Notes: generated by a model from the letters alone, not told the origin. 64,000 nucleotides of DNA from Parasediminibacterium sp046546515 (GCF_046546515.1 NZ_JBKHKJ010000005.1:1-64000); one strand, 5' to 3'. Positions 50,530 through 59,573 are shown, numbered from the stretch's first letter. Made by a program: numbers and translations.

Positions 50530-52219
50530 GGTACCAAAAACAATAGATAAAGAATTACACTACAGTGAAGAAGCCATTGTGGCAAACAATGGGTTTGCGG
50601 CTTTTGCAACGCTGATTTATATATTGGGCACCTCCACCAAAAACAATGTGAAGCTGGATGCATTGCAAGCCTATTTTTCCACGGCATCGGATGCCGACAA
50701 AGTTTGGGTAATTGCCATTTTCAGTGGTCGAAGGCCAAAAAGAATTGTATCCTCCACCCTATTGCAAACCTGGTGTGTAGAAATTACAGGCTTGCCCATG
50801 TGGCTCTTTGAAGAATGTTACCATACTGTGGGCGATTTGGGCGAAACAATTGCTTTGTTATTGCCTGCGGCTAATTCTTTAAAAGCGAATACGCAGGGGC
50901 TAGACATTTATTTGCAGGAATTTATTATATTAGAAAAAGCGGAGGAACAGGTAAAAAAAGCATTTATTATTGACACATGGATGCAAATGGGGCAGCAGGA
51001 GCGTTTTGTGTTCAACAAGTTAATCACAGGCGGTTTCCGCATTGGTGTGTCGCAAAAAATGATGGTAAATGCGCTCGCAAAAACCGTAAGCATACCTGCC
51101 AGTACCATTGCACATAAAATATGCGGCAACTGGAACCCGGCAACGACTTCCTATACAGATTTACTGAACGAAAACAATGCGATTATTGACCATAGCAAAC
51201 CTTACCCTTTTTACTTGGCGTATCCTGTAGAGGGTGAAGTTTCATCGCTTGGCGATATGAATGAGTGGCAAGCAGAATGGAAATGGGATGGCATCCGTGG
51301 GCAATTGATTAAACGAGACAACCAACTATTTGTCTGGAGTCGTGGCGAAGAACTGATGACGGATAAATTTCCTGAATACAAGGTTTTTAAAGATTTATTA
51401 CCCAACGGCGTAGTACTGGATGGCGAAATTATTTGCTTGAGCAACGAGCCCAACAATAGCCATCCTTTTACTGCACTTCCTTTTGCTTTGCTGCAAACAA
51501 GGATTGGCAGAAAAAACATCACCAAAAAGCAATTGCAAGAAGCACCCGTAGGGTTTATTGCGTATGATGTATTAGAATATAATGGGGAAGATTTTAGAGG
51601 GAAGCCTTTGGTGGAGAGAAGGGAGGTTTTAGAGGGGTTTACAATTGATCGTTCACCGTTAACTGTTAACGGCTTCCACCTCTCCCCCATAATCCAATTT
51701 GAATCCTGGGAGCAGTTGGCAGCAACACGCATCCAAAGCAGGGATATTGGCAGCGAAGGATTGATGCTGAAAAGAAAATCGTCCATATATCAGGTAGGTA
51801 GAAAAGTGGGCGACTGGTGGAAATGGAAAATAGAACCGATGGTAATTGATGCAGTATTGATTTACGCACAAAAAGGCCATGGCCGCAGGAGCAACTTATA
51901 TACAGATTATACATTTGCCGTAAAAGACGGCGATAAATTAGTAACTTTTGCCAAAGCCTATAGCGGATTGACCGATAAAGAATTTAACGAAGTGGATGCT
52001 TTTGTAAAAAATAATTCAATAGAAAAATTTGGCCCTGTACGTACCGTAAAACCCCAGTTGGTTTTTGAAATTGCTTTTGAAGGCATTGCCGCAAGCAACC
52101 GCCATAAAAGTGGCGTTGCCCTGCGATTTCCCCGTATGAACCGGTGGCGAAAGGATAAAAAGGTTGAAGAAATCAATACGCTGGATGATTTGAAAGGGAT
52201 ATTGGCCATTTATAAATAG
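50510..52219 (+). CDS. ATP-dependent DNA ligase, cassette-associated type
   Basis: Seals nicks using ATP. 569 residues (or 566 from the ATG at 50519). The N-terminal ~200 residues are the helical DNA-binding domain (GETIALLLPAAN, FNKLITGGFRIGVSQKMMVNALAK). The adenylation domain has the lysine nucleophile motif I in EWKWDGIRGQ, DGEIIC (motif III), GFIAYDVLEYNG, EGLMLKRKSSIY (motif IV) and WWKWKIEP (motif V). The OB-fold domain ends with RFPRMNRWRKDKK. A stretch FTIDRSPLTVNGFHLSP (about residues 380-396) is partly encoded by a dispersed repeat. It is coupled to the exonuclease gene; the helicase and PdeM phosphodiesterase that often follow are absent here. Confidence 0.93.
   Translation: MTIMENEVPKTIDKELHYSEEAIVANNGFAAFATLIYILGTSTKNNVKLDALQAYFSTASDADKVWVIAIFSGRRPKRIVSSTLLQTWCVEITGLPMWLFEECYHTVGDLGETIALLLPAANSLKANTQGLDIYLQEFIILEKAEEQVKKAFIIDTWMQMGQQERFVFNKLITGGFRIGVSQKMMVNALAKTVSIPASTIAHKICGNWNPATTSYTDLLNENNAIIDHSKPYPFYLAYPVEGEVSSLGDMNEWQAEWKWDGIRGQLIKRDNQLFVWSRGEELMTDKFPEYKVFKDLLPNGVVLDGEIICLSNEPNNSHPFTALPFALLQTRIGRKNITKKQLQEAPVGFIAYDVLEYNGEDFRGKPLVERREVLEGFTIDRSPLTVNGFHLSPIIQFESWEQLAATRIQSRDIGSEGLMLKRKSSIYQVGRKVGDWWKWKIEPMVIDAVLIYAQKGHGRRSNLYTDYTFAVKDGDKLVTFAKAYSGLTDKEFNEVDAFVKNNSIEKFGPVRTVKPQLVFEIAFEGIAASNRHKSGVALRFPRMNRWRKDKKVEEINTLDDLKGILAIYK
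51647..51672 (+). repeat. Dispersed repeat inside the DNA ligase reading frame
   Basis: GATCGTTCACCGTTAACTGTTAACGG, cut into two parts here as GATCGTTCACCGT and TAACTGTTAACGG, is related to the copies in waaA (4185-4242) and at 1070-1094. It encodes part of an interdomain loop and keeps the frame. Confidence 0.5.
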
Positions 52220-52273
52220 CTTATTTACACAAATAACACACAACTCCACATTTGTCACCTGTTGCTATGTGTT

Positions 52274-54331
52274 TCAATACTTAACTACTTTTTTCTCCCC
52301 ATTGCTAAATAACACAGTAACAGCCTTGTCCTTTTCAGAATAAGATAATTTGCTAATAGGGCATAACTCCTTGTCTGTCCATGCTTCCCCACTTTTTTTC
52401 CAGAGCATCAATGTGGCATAAACAAGGTTGTGGGCATCTTTGGTAAAAGTGGCTGTAGCATTGATGATTTTGCTAGAATCGCTAACCGGGTTTAGGCCTT
52501 TGGTATCTAGTATTTCCAACTTGTCCCAGCCACTAAGCGCAACCATTCCCAATTGGTACTTCCCATTGTCTATAATACAAACTTTATGCCCTTTTACGTA
52601 TGTGCATTTTTGAATGATGCTATCTTTTAATTTAGGCAAGGCATAATGCCCTATACGAACTTGTGCCGTATCAGTGCTTGTGTTTTTATCTACCCTTAAA
52701 ATGCCATTGGGCAATGTTATCTCTGCTAGTTGCAGGTTTATATTTTTATTGGTTTCCAGCTCGGCATCCCGATAATAAACCCCATCTTCAAACTTTTTGA
52801 ATGTATATAAGCGCAATGGTTCCCACTTGGCTTCTTTGTTTTTAAAAACATAATTCATGGCTACTTCACCTGCTTGCCCATCTGCTTGCCATGGAAAGGC
52901 ACTGTTATAACTCAGCCTGTTATAGTTTTCAGTGCCTCTATACCCTTCTCCTGCACCTATCATGGGTACATGGCACCAAGCCCTTATTTCAGCAGCTCCA
53001 ATATTGGGATAATCAGTCATAAGGATGGCGGTAGGCTTTATAAATTTATTATACACCTTGTTCGCCGAAAATGTATCCAACCACGGGCCCTCGTTTTCTT
53101 TTGCAAGCCAGTAGGGGTTGTCTGCAGGCACAAGCAGGCCTAGGAACGCTTTACCCATCCAAAATACACTTCCCCGGCAGCTATAGCTTTGCACGGCTGG
53201 TTCAAATGGGCCATAAAAGCCAAGGGTGGGTATATTGTTTTTTATCAAGGCTGGGTTTTGGAGGAACTGTAACATTACCCCCGATGCTATGCGGCGCATC
53301 CAGCCATAATTGGTGGCAGTGTCTTGCACCATCCCCATCAATGGAAAAGGGATAGTAGCTCCAATACGGTAGCTGATGCTCCTTCCCCACATAATCATTT
53401 CGCCATCGCGGCTAAACATATAGGGATAATTGTTTTTTACCTCTTTAAAATTAGATAGGAACTTTGCAGCATACTTAGGGTAATATTTCTTACCAAAATA
53501 CTCGGACCATATTGTGCCATACATTTGGAATGCCCACATGCTGTAATAATCGTAAGCTGGGTTATCATTGTACCAGCCTTCGCCCCTGTAATCCTGTGTT
53601 ATTTTCTCCAAGTATTCTTCTAGCAATTTTTCATTTACCGGGTATCCTTTGCTTTTGTAAAAACTAAGGATAAATGTATTGAAGAACTTCCAGTTAGAGG
53701 GTACCGTGGGTCCATCACCATAGCTAAGCATGGTAGCCGCCAACGCATCTTTTTTATTCTGCGGCATAGGATCCCAGATAATTTCGGGGATAGCAAAAAG
53801 TGCAACGCTCAAAGCACCAAACTCTACAAGGTTTTGGTTAGTGCCGCCATTTTGTGGGCGGGGCTTTATGAAAGAAACACTAGTAGAATCAACCAGTTTT
53901 GATATTTGGTAACGGTAATAATCAGCTACTTTAATTCCCCTGATTACAAGGGAAGGGGTTTCTTTTAGCAAGGGGGCAGCAATAAACAAAGTCCTGCAAA
54001 GGCCTTCCAGTTTTTCCGTAGGCACCATGCCTGCATCCCTAGGGTAGCTTTTGCCCTCCTGCTTTGGGAATTTCATGGGGTCATCTGTTTTTTTAATATA
54101 GCTAAATGCCCCATCAAGTAAATACAAGGCAGCATCTTTCCAATGCTGCCTCCCCATACCTGTGTATGGGCTTGTTGTATAATCTGGCTTGTTTACATTA
54201 AAAATTTGCTGCCCATCTGGAGTGATTTTTTTTAGGGCTGCTATATCATCTGTACCTATTGTTTGGGCTTGGCAAAAGTTGCATAGCAATAAAAGAGCAA
54301 TTAATGTGGCAAAAGCAACCTGTTTGTTCAT
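52274..54331 (-). CDS. Exported DUF2264 protein
   Basis: A 685-residue protein with a signal peptide from the ATG at 54331 (MNKQVAFATLIALLLLCNFCQAQ). The DUF2264 region covers about residues 45-400: ...GRQHWKDAALYLLDGAFSYIK, EGLCRTLFIAAPLLKE, WDPMPQNKKDALAATMLS, NWKFFNTFILSFYKSKGYPV, YRGEGWYNDNPAYDYYSMWAFQMYG, PYMFSRDGEMIMWGRSISYRIGA. That suggests an (alpha/alpha)6-barrel of the kind found in polysaccharide-active enzymes. A beta-rich C-terminal domain follows. Substrate unknown; it likely acts in the periplasm. Follows the AlkD-like gene on the same strand, 47 bp away. Confidence 0.87.
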   Translation of the reverse strand: MNKQVAFATLIALLLLCNFCQAQTIGTDDIAALKKITPDGQQIFNVNKPDYTTSPYTGMGRQHWKDAALYLLDGAFSYIKKTDDPMKFPKQEGKSYPRDAGMVPTEKLEGLCRTLFIAAPLLKETPSLVIRGIKVADYYRYQISKLVDSTSVSFIKPRPQNGGTNQNLVEFGALSVALFAIPEIIWDPMPQNKKDALAATMLSYGDGPTVPSNWKFFNTFILSFYKSKGYPVNEKLLEEYLEKITQDYRGEGWYNDNPAYDYYSMWAFQMYGTIWSEYFGKKYYPKYAAKFLSNFKEVKNNYPYMFSRDGEMIMWGRSISYRIGATIPFPLMGMVQDTATNYGWMRRIASGVMLQFLQNPALIKNNIPTLGFYGPFEPAVQSYSCRGSVFWMGKAFLGLLVPADNPYWLAKENEGPWLDTFSANKVYNKFIKPTAILMTDYPNIGAAEIRAWCHVPMIGAGEGYRGTENYNRLSYNSAFPWQADGQAGEVAMNYVFKNKEAKWEPLRLYTFKKFEDGVYYRDAELETNKNINLQLAEITLPNGILRVDKNTSTDTAQVRIGHYALPKLKDSIIQKCTYVKGHKVCIIDNGKYQLGMVALSGWDKLEILDTKGLNPVSDSSKIINATATFTKDAHNLVYATLMLWKKSGEAWTDKELCPISKLSYSEKDKAVTVLFSNGEKKVVKY

Positions 54332-54378
54332 TTGGGGAGTGTTTATTGAAATGTAAAAATAAGCTAATTGATATATTA

Positions 54379-55056
54379 TCACCACCCTATCCTACGCATA
54401 GCTTCCCTTTTGCTCAATGCAGGCAATGGGTTGCTAGCTACAAAATCTGTAACCCAGTCGGGGTTGGTTTTACTATATTCCCTTAATGCCCACCCAATAG
54501 CTTTTTGGATAAAAAATTCCTTGCTTGCTGCAAGGTACAGTATGTGCTGGGCCAGTAAATCTGTGTCCGTACGTTGTTTGTATGCTTTTTGAAAAATTAG
54601 GCTACTGCGTTGCAGCCACATATTGTCGTGCTTGTTCCAGTAGGTGGTAGTGCCAAGTGCGGCAGGAAAAAGCCTGAAATACTCACTTATACATTCTGCG
54701 TTTAGATTGTCAACCGAGTCCCACCAGCTATGAGTGGTGAGGCATTGCTCCATTAATGACAGGGTATTCGGCCGCCAGTATTTTTTATAATGAGCCAGAA
54801 TTTGTATGGCAGCATGGTGATATTCCCGCTCGGGCATTTGCCAAAGCGTTTGTACTATCGTGGTAACAGCTTCTAGGTTGGGCAGGGCTTTTTCTTGAAG
54901 CAGCATCTTGGTAAGCGCACGCCTGTCTTGTGTCCTCATGCCTATAAAGCCAAACTGCCCTTTTAGATATGCTTTGCTGCTTGCTGCCACAGCCGCATCA
55001 GTTTTTTCCACAAACAAGGTTTGTAAGCTAGCTATAAAGAGATCAATCGTATTCAT
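54379..55056 (-). CDS. DNA alkylation repair protein (AlkD-like HEAT repeat)
   Basis: A 225-residue all-helical HEAT-like repeat protein of the AlkC/AlkD superfamily, whose characterised members excise N3- and N7-alkyl purines. Recognisable segments: YLKGQFGFIGMRTQDRRALTKMLL, LWQMPEREYHHAAIQILAHYKKYW, LMEQCLTTHSWWDSVDNLNAECISEYF, WLQRSSLIFQKAYKQRTD, EFFIQKAIGWALREYSKTNPDWVTDFVAS. The SWWDSVD segment carries the Trp and Asp of the AlkD active region. Stands at the head of a possible two-gene unit with the DUF2264 gene; no functional link is obvious. Confidence 0.92.
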   Translation of the reverse strand: MNTIDLFIASLQTLFVEKTDAAVAASSKAYLKGQFGFIGMRTQDRRALTKMLLQEKALPNLEAVTTIVQTLWQMPEREYHHAAIQILAHYKKYWRPNTLSLMEQCLTTHSWWDSVDNLNAECISEYFRLFPAALGTTTYWNKHDNMWLQRSSLIFQKAYKQRTDTDLLAQHILYLAASKEFFIQKAIGWALREYSKTNPDWVTDFVASNPLPALSKREAMRRIGW

Positions 55057-55205
55057 ATTTATTGCGGCCCTTAAAAGGCAGCAAGATAAGTTGTTTATAT
55101 AAATATTTTAATATTAGTAATCATGAGTTTATAAACATCTGATGTAATTGAGGTGGGTAAATTGGAAAAGTGGGCAAATATTTACCCATAAATTATAACA
55201 GCACA

Positions 55206-55213
55206 TATATTTG
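55206..55213 (+). promoter_or_regulatory. Possible -7 promoter element for the LTA-synthase-like gene
   Basis: TATATTTG matches TAnnTTTG exactly and lies 65 bp before the ATG; a TTTA sits 21 bp upstream as a weak -33. Moderate-to-weak support. Confidence 0.3.
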
Positions 55214-55278
55214 CATTTGGTAGCAAGCGTTTGAAAGTAGTTCTTTTGATGGCAAAAATGCTGCTGTTTTAGTAGCAT

Positions 55279-57195
55279 ATGTATAGGATAAAGAGCCTTG
55301 TTGCCCGCATAGTATATCAAATAGCAATACTGCTTTTTTTATACTTCCTCATTAGGTTGCTTTTTGTATATGCCAACAGGTCTGACTTTAACCTCAATTC
55401 CCCTTTTCATACATTTATTTTAATGGTATTTGGACTACGGTTTGATATTTCGACCATCACCATTACCAATTCTTTGTTTATCGTGATGTTGTTGGTACCA
55501 GCACCTTTTGTGCTAAACCAATACTATCAAAAATTCCTGAAGTATCTTTTTATTGTTACCAATAGCATTTTCTTAGCAATTAATTTAGTTGACGTTGCTT
55601 ATTTCCCTTTTGTGCATAAAAGGATGCAGTTTGATGCTTTCCGCTATATAACTGGCTCTAAAGGGACCGATTTTTTCCGCTTGTTGCCAACCTTCCTGCG
55701 GCAATTTTGGTATTTGGCCTTGTTCCTTTTTTTTATTGTTGTATTCTTGATTAAAACCTACAAAGAAGCTGTGCTGGCCACAGACAGGGTTTTGCCAAGC
55801 ATAAAAAACTACATATATTCTATACTGGTGTTTTTGCTCAGTGCAGGGTTGGCCATTATTGCTATTAGGGGTGGCTTGCAGGTGTACCCACTAAGCATTA
55901 CCCATGCCTCGGAAATGGCGGAGGTAGATAATATCCCCATACTTCTCAATGCCCCTTTTTCTGTAATTAATACCCTGGACAAGAAGAACCTGCCTGTTCT
56001 TGATTATTTCCCCGAAAATGAATTGCCAAGCTACTATACAGGCATTCATCAGCCAGAAAAAATAGGCTCATTTACAAAACAAAATGTGGTGGTGATTATT
56101 GTGGAAGGGCTTTCAAAAAAATATGTCAGCTTTTTTAAAGGGCGGGGCAAAACACCCTTCCTTGATTCCTTGCTTGGGGAAAGCCTAGTGTTTGAAAATG
56201 GCTTTGCCAATGCAAGGGAATCGATACAAGGCATACCTGCTGTTCTTTCGTCTATCCCTTCTTGGCAAGACGAACCTTTTATTTTTTCGCCCTATTCTAC
56301 CAATAGCATCACTTCTTTTGCAAGCATTTTGCACAAGGAAGGCTATACTTCGGCCTTTTTTCATGGGGGAAGCAATGGCACGATGGGTTTTGATTTTTAT
56401 AGCAAACTAGCAGGGTTTGACCATTATTATGGCCGTAGGGAATACAATAACGAAAAAGATTTTGACGGCGACTGGGGTATATGGGACGAACCTTTCCTGC
56501 AATATGCAGCAAATACCATGTCTGCTACCCAGCAGCCGTTTATGTCGGCCATTTTTACCTTGAACACCCACCACCCATTCACCATCCCGGAAAAATACAA
56601 AACCATTTTTACCGACAATAGCCACCCTATGCTGCCTTGCGTGCAATATTTTGACCTTGCATTGCAACGCTTTTTTGAAAATGCCAGCAAGCAGCCTTGG
56701 TACAAAAACACGCTTTTTATAATAACGGCAGACCATACAGTTGGCAAGATTGCAAAAGAAAAAAGCACTGTTTTAGAAGACTACCGGATACCTATTGCTT
56801 TTTACAGACCAGACGGTTCTTTGAAAAAAGTGGACAAAACTGTGGCCAATCAAATAGATATTTTGCCCACGGCATTGCATATTTTAAATTATTCAAAACC
56901 TTATTTTTCTTTTGGCAAGGACCTGCTCAACAACCAATACGAGCATTTCTCCATTAATTACAGCGGGGGTATTTATCAATATATAGATAACTCTTGGGAT
57001 TATCAGTTTAATGGAGAGAGAGGGGTGGGCTTATATAACTGGAAAGCCGATACTGCTTGCAAGAACAATCTGATTGAAAATGCTGCACTAGCCGATAGTT
57101 TAAAACTGCGTGAAGCAAACCTGAAAAAAATGATACAGGTATTTAACAATGACATGGTAAACAATAAAATGCAAGTATTGGCTACCAAAAAGTAA
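55279..57195 (+). CDS. LTA-synthase-like membrane phosphatase/transferase
   Basis: A 638-residue inner-membrane protein of the alkaline-phosphatase superfamily. Five hydrophobic segments (about residues 10-30, 45-60, 70-90, 95-115, 145-160, with another at ~175-195) precede an extracytoplasmic catalytic domain. Metal and nucleophile sites: NVVVIIVEGLSKKY, FANARESIQGIPAVLSSIPSW (nucleophile Ser in RESIQG), FHGGSNGTMGFD, TLNTHHPFTIP and ITADHT. Related proteins transfer phosphoglycerol or phosphoethanolamine to glycans; in a Gram-negative this points to envelope glycan modification. The substrate is uncertain. The stop lies at the degenerate left end of mobile element G copy C. Confidence 0.88.
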   Translation: MYRIKSLVARIVYQIAILLFLYFLIRLLFVYANRSDFNLNSPFHTFILMVFGLRFDISTITITNSLFIVMLLVPAPFVLNQYYQKFLKYLFIVTNSIFLAINLVDVAYFPFVHKRMQFDAFRYITGSKGTDFFRLLPTFLRQFWYLALFLFFIVVFLIKTYKEAVLATDRVLPSIKNYIYSILVFLLSAGLAIIAIRGGLQVYPLSITHASEMAEVDNIPILLNAPFSVINTLDKKNLPVLDYFPENELPSYYTGIHQPEKIGSFTKQNVVVIIVEGLSKKYVSFFKGRGKTPFLDSLLGESLVFENGFANARESIQGIPAVLSSIPSWQDEPFIFSPYSTNSITSFASILHKEGYTSAFFHGGSNGTMGFDFYSKLAGFDHYYGRREYNNEKDFDGDWGIWDEPFLQYAANTMSATQQPFMSAIFTLNTHHPFTIPEKYKTIFTDNSHPMLPCVQYFDLALQRFFENASKQPWYKNTLFIITADHTVGKIAKEKSTVLEDYRIPIAFYRPDGSLKKVDKTVANQIDILPTALHILNYSKPYFSFGKDLLNNQYEHFSINYSGGIYQYIDNSWDYQFNGERGVGLYNWKADTACKNNLIENAALADSLKLREANLKKMIQVFNNDMVNNKMQVLATKK

Positions 57196-57473
57196 GTTTT
57201 TTTCGCTGTAAAGGCACGGAAACTCAAATGGCCTCACTTACCCAGAAAGAACGCAACAAACTCTCCCACGGGAGAGGGAGCAAGAAGTGGGAGTGCAAAA
57301 GGAGAACACTTATGCAATTTTTATACTATTATTTTCGCTGGTTTTTTTATTAAAATAGTTTCAGTTTTGCCAATTTTAGGTCTTTTTGCCGCTTCTGATT
57401 TTTTTTTAAAATCTTTTATTTTTTTGTAGACCATTGATTATCAATAAAATTAGCTGATTTTTAGTAGAAAAAA

Positions 57474-57583
57474 AACTATCATTTATAATAATTTTACTAT
57501 CGTAAAGTGATACCAAAGTGATAGTAGAATAATAGTTTCATGATAATAAAGTGATAATTTATTGATAAGGAATTATAATGCCC
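57474..57583 (+). repeat. 11-bp phased array, 10 units (GTGATANNNNN type)
   Basis: AACTATCATTT, ATAATAATTTT, ACTATCGTAAA, GTGATACCAAA, GTGATAGTAGA, ATAATAGTTTC, ATGATAATAAA, GTGATAATTTA, TTGATAAGGAA, TTATAATGCCC. It is inside element G copy C but its unit resembles the arrays of element P rather than those of G copies A and B. Confidence 0.8.
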
Positions 57584-57757
57584 TAATTTTTAAAAACTAC
57601 TATTTTAATATTAGGAAAAAAAGAACTACGATACTGCTGCCTGGAAACTATCATTTGTAAATGCTTTGTATCAGGTGCATATATGCATCAAAGGTAAGGT
57701 TTTTATAAATTAGGGGATGTTTCAGGACAAAGTAAAAAAGGCAGCCCAAGCGAAAAA

Positions 57758-57852
57758 ACTCCTATATAACCAATTAGCCACTAATGCACGAATAGAACTA
57801 ATTTTTTATATTAATTGGTTGTTTTTAGCTAAACACCAGTTGCATGTGGAGG
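57758..57852 (+). repeat. 95-bp insert splitting the right end of element G copy C
   Basis: The G right end should read AAGCGAAAAACTTTTATGCA; here CGAAAAA and ACTTTTATGCACCC are separated by 95 bp that begins ACTCCTATATAACCAATTA and ends GTGGAGG. The insert has short complementary ends (CTCC/GGAG) and an inner AACCAATTA...TAATTGGTT pair, as expected of a small foldback element. Confidence 0.6.
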
Positions 57853-58171
57853 ACTTTTATGCACCCCAAGAAAGAATTAGCCTTTCAATTTCTTATTCTC
57901 ATAATAACTTTGAGGCTTCTTATCTCTTTGTGCCAAAATGCACAAAATTGCACCCGAATGGTGATACACCAATGCTTCTTTCCACCCCTTATAATTTTTA
58001 TTTGGCAGCTGCTATAAAAATGGCAGTAGCTTGCAAATGATTGAACCTACATTTGACATAGGATTATAGACAGGCTTTGATAATATATGGGGCTTGGCCT
58101 AGATGCTATTTCAAAATCCTTTCACCATATATCCTTTTCCAGAAAATCTTTTTTCACCTGCAATTTATAGG

Positions 58172-59545
58172 ATGAATGTACTACAAGCAATCAAGCGAAA
58201 GCTAAAGGAAAAATACGATGCCATTGACAACCGTAAGTTTAAAGAAAACCTGCTGAATGCTTTGCCTTTTTGGGTAGGCGCATTTGCAACAGGTGTTGTT
58301 GCAGTTGGCTATGCCAAATTATTTGCATTTGCAGAGTCTGGCACTGCTTATCTTTTTCATAGGGCAAGCTGGTTGTTTTTTTTGGTTACGCCAGCATGTT
58401 TTTTATTGGCTTGGTGGGTTGTAAAGCAATATGCACCATATTCCCGTGGTAGTGGCATACCCCAAGTAAGCGCAGCACTGGAACTATCGAACCCGAAACA
58501 TAGTTATAATGTAAGCGTATTGCTTAGTTTGCGGGTAGCAATAGTGAAAATTATTTCAAGCCTGATAATGGTTTTTGGCGGTGGGGTTGTTGGCAGGGAA
58601 GGCCCTACTATACAAATTTCAGCGTCTATTTTCAAGCAGATAAATGACTGGCTACCAGCCTGGTACCCCAAAATATCAAAACGCAACATGATTGTAACTG
58701 GTGCTGCTGCTGGGCTTGCATCTGCTTTTAATACACCACTAGGCGGTATTGTTTTTGCAATAGAAGAACTTACCAAAACGCATTTTAGTTTTTTTAAGTC
58801 TGCCTTGCTTACGGGGGTTATTATAGCTGGGCTTACCGCCTTAACTTTCTTGGGACCATACTTATACTTGGGCTATCCTCCATTAGATCGCATACCCCCA
58901 TCTATCATTTTATTGATACTGCCAGTAGCTTTTTTTGCTGGTATTGTTGGCAGCAGCATGGGTACTATATTACTGTTTGTTTTTAAAAAGAAAGCATCCT
59001 TAAAAAAAGAATACCAAAAATATTTGTACGCTATAGTTTGTGGGTTAATTGTTGCAATGCTTGGGGTTTTAATTAGCAGCAAAACATTTGGTTCTGGCAA
59101 GGAGATAATGGTTGCTACCTTATTTACAAACGACAAGCATTTAGATTGGTATATACCCCTGCTGCGCATGATTGGGCCGATTGTATCATTCTCAAATGGT
59201 GCAGCAGGCGGCATTTTTGCACCAGCACTTAGCTTGGGCGCAAGCATAGGTGCGGTATTGGCTGGCTGGATGCATTTGTCGGTTACAGAAACCAATTTAA
59301 TTATTCTGTGCGGAATGACTGGCTGCCTCACAGGCGTTACCAGAAGCCCCTTTACTTGTTCTATCCTTGTGTTGGAAATGACCAACAGCCACAATATTAT
59401 TTTTTATATCATGCTTACCGCTCTATGTGCTAACTTGGTTTCCAATATGGTTGGCCGCCATTCATTTTACGATTCCCTAAAAGATCAATATATCAGGGAA
59501 ATACACAAAGCAGAAGCGCAACTTTCAAAGCCAAACCTTGATTAA
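58172..59545 (+). CDS. CLC-family chloride channel/transporter
   Basis: A 457-residue polytopic membrane protein. The ATG at 58172 (MNVLQAIKRKLKEKYDAID) is preferred over 58103, which would add residues in a spacer. The selectivity-filter signatures are complete: GSGIPQVSAAL (GSGIP), GGGVVGREGPTIQISASIF (GREGP) and GGIFAPALSLGA (GxFxP). The fold has about 10-12 helices and there is no CBS domain. The gating-type Glu in GREGP is present, compatible with a Cl-/H+ antiporter. Monocistronic, followed by a long inverted repeat. Confidence 0.92.
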   Translation: MNVLQAIKRKLKEKYDAIDNRKFKENLLNALPFWVGAFATGVVAVGYAKLFAFAESGTAYLFHRASWLFFLVTPACFLLAWWVVKQYAPYSRGSGIPQVSAALELSNPKHSYNVSVLLSLRVAIVKIISSLIMVFGGGVVGREGPTIQISASIFKQINDWLPAWYPKISKRNMIVTGAAAGLASAFNTPLGGIVFAIEELTKTHFSFFKSALLTGVIIAGLTALTFLGPYLYLGYPPLDRIPPSIILLILPVAFFAGIVGSSMGTILLFVFKKKASLKKEYQKYLYAIVCGLIVAMLGVLISSKTFGSGKEIMVATLFTNDKHLDWYIPLLRMIGPIVSFSNGAAGGIFAPALSLGASIGAVLAGWMHLSVTETNLIILCGMTGCLTGVTRSPFTCSILVLEMTNSHNIIFYIMLTALCANLVSNMVGRHSFYDSLKDQYIREIHKAEAQLSKPNLD

Positions 59546-59573
59546 TTCTACTCAGCTGCAAGTTTGTTTAATC

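Larger units (their letters stand above)
57190..57866 (+). mobile_element. MITE-like element G, copy C (decayed and interrupted)
   Basis: The interior aligns with copies A and B (CTCTCCCACGGGAGAGGGAG, GAGAACACTTATGCAATTTT, TATTAAAATAGTTTCAGTTT, ACGATACTGCTGCCTGGAAAC, AAATGCTTTGTATCAGGTGC). The left end (AAGTTTTTTTCGCT) lacks its GGGTGCAT tip and abuts the stop codon of the upstream gene. The right end is split by a 95-bp insert (57758-57852). No target duplication can be read. The ORF at 57717-58040 covers this junction and is not accepted. Confidence 0.75.

Noticed and set aside
57717..58040. 107-codon ORF on the plus strand
   Set aside because: It runs across the right end of mobile element G copy C and its 95-bp insert; the translation has no family resemblance and the frame is an accident of the junction.
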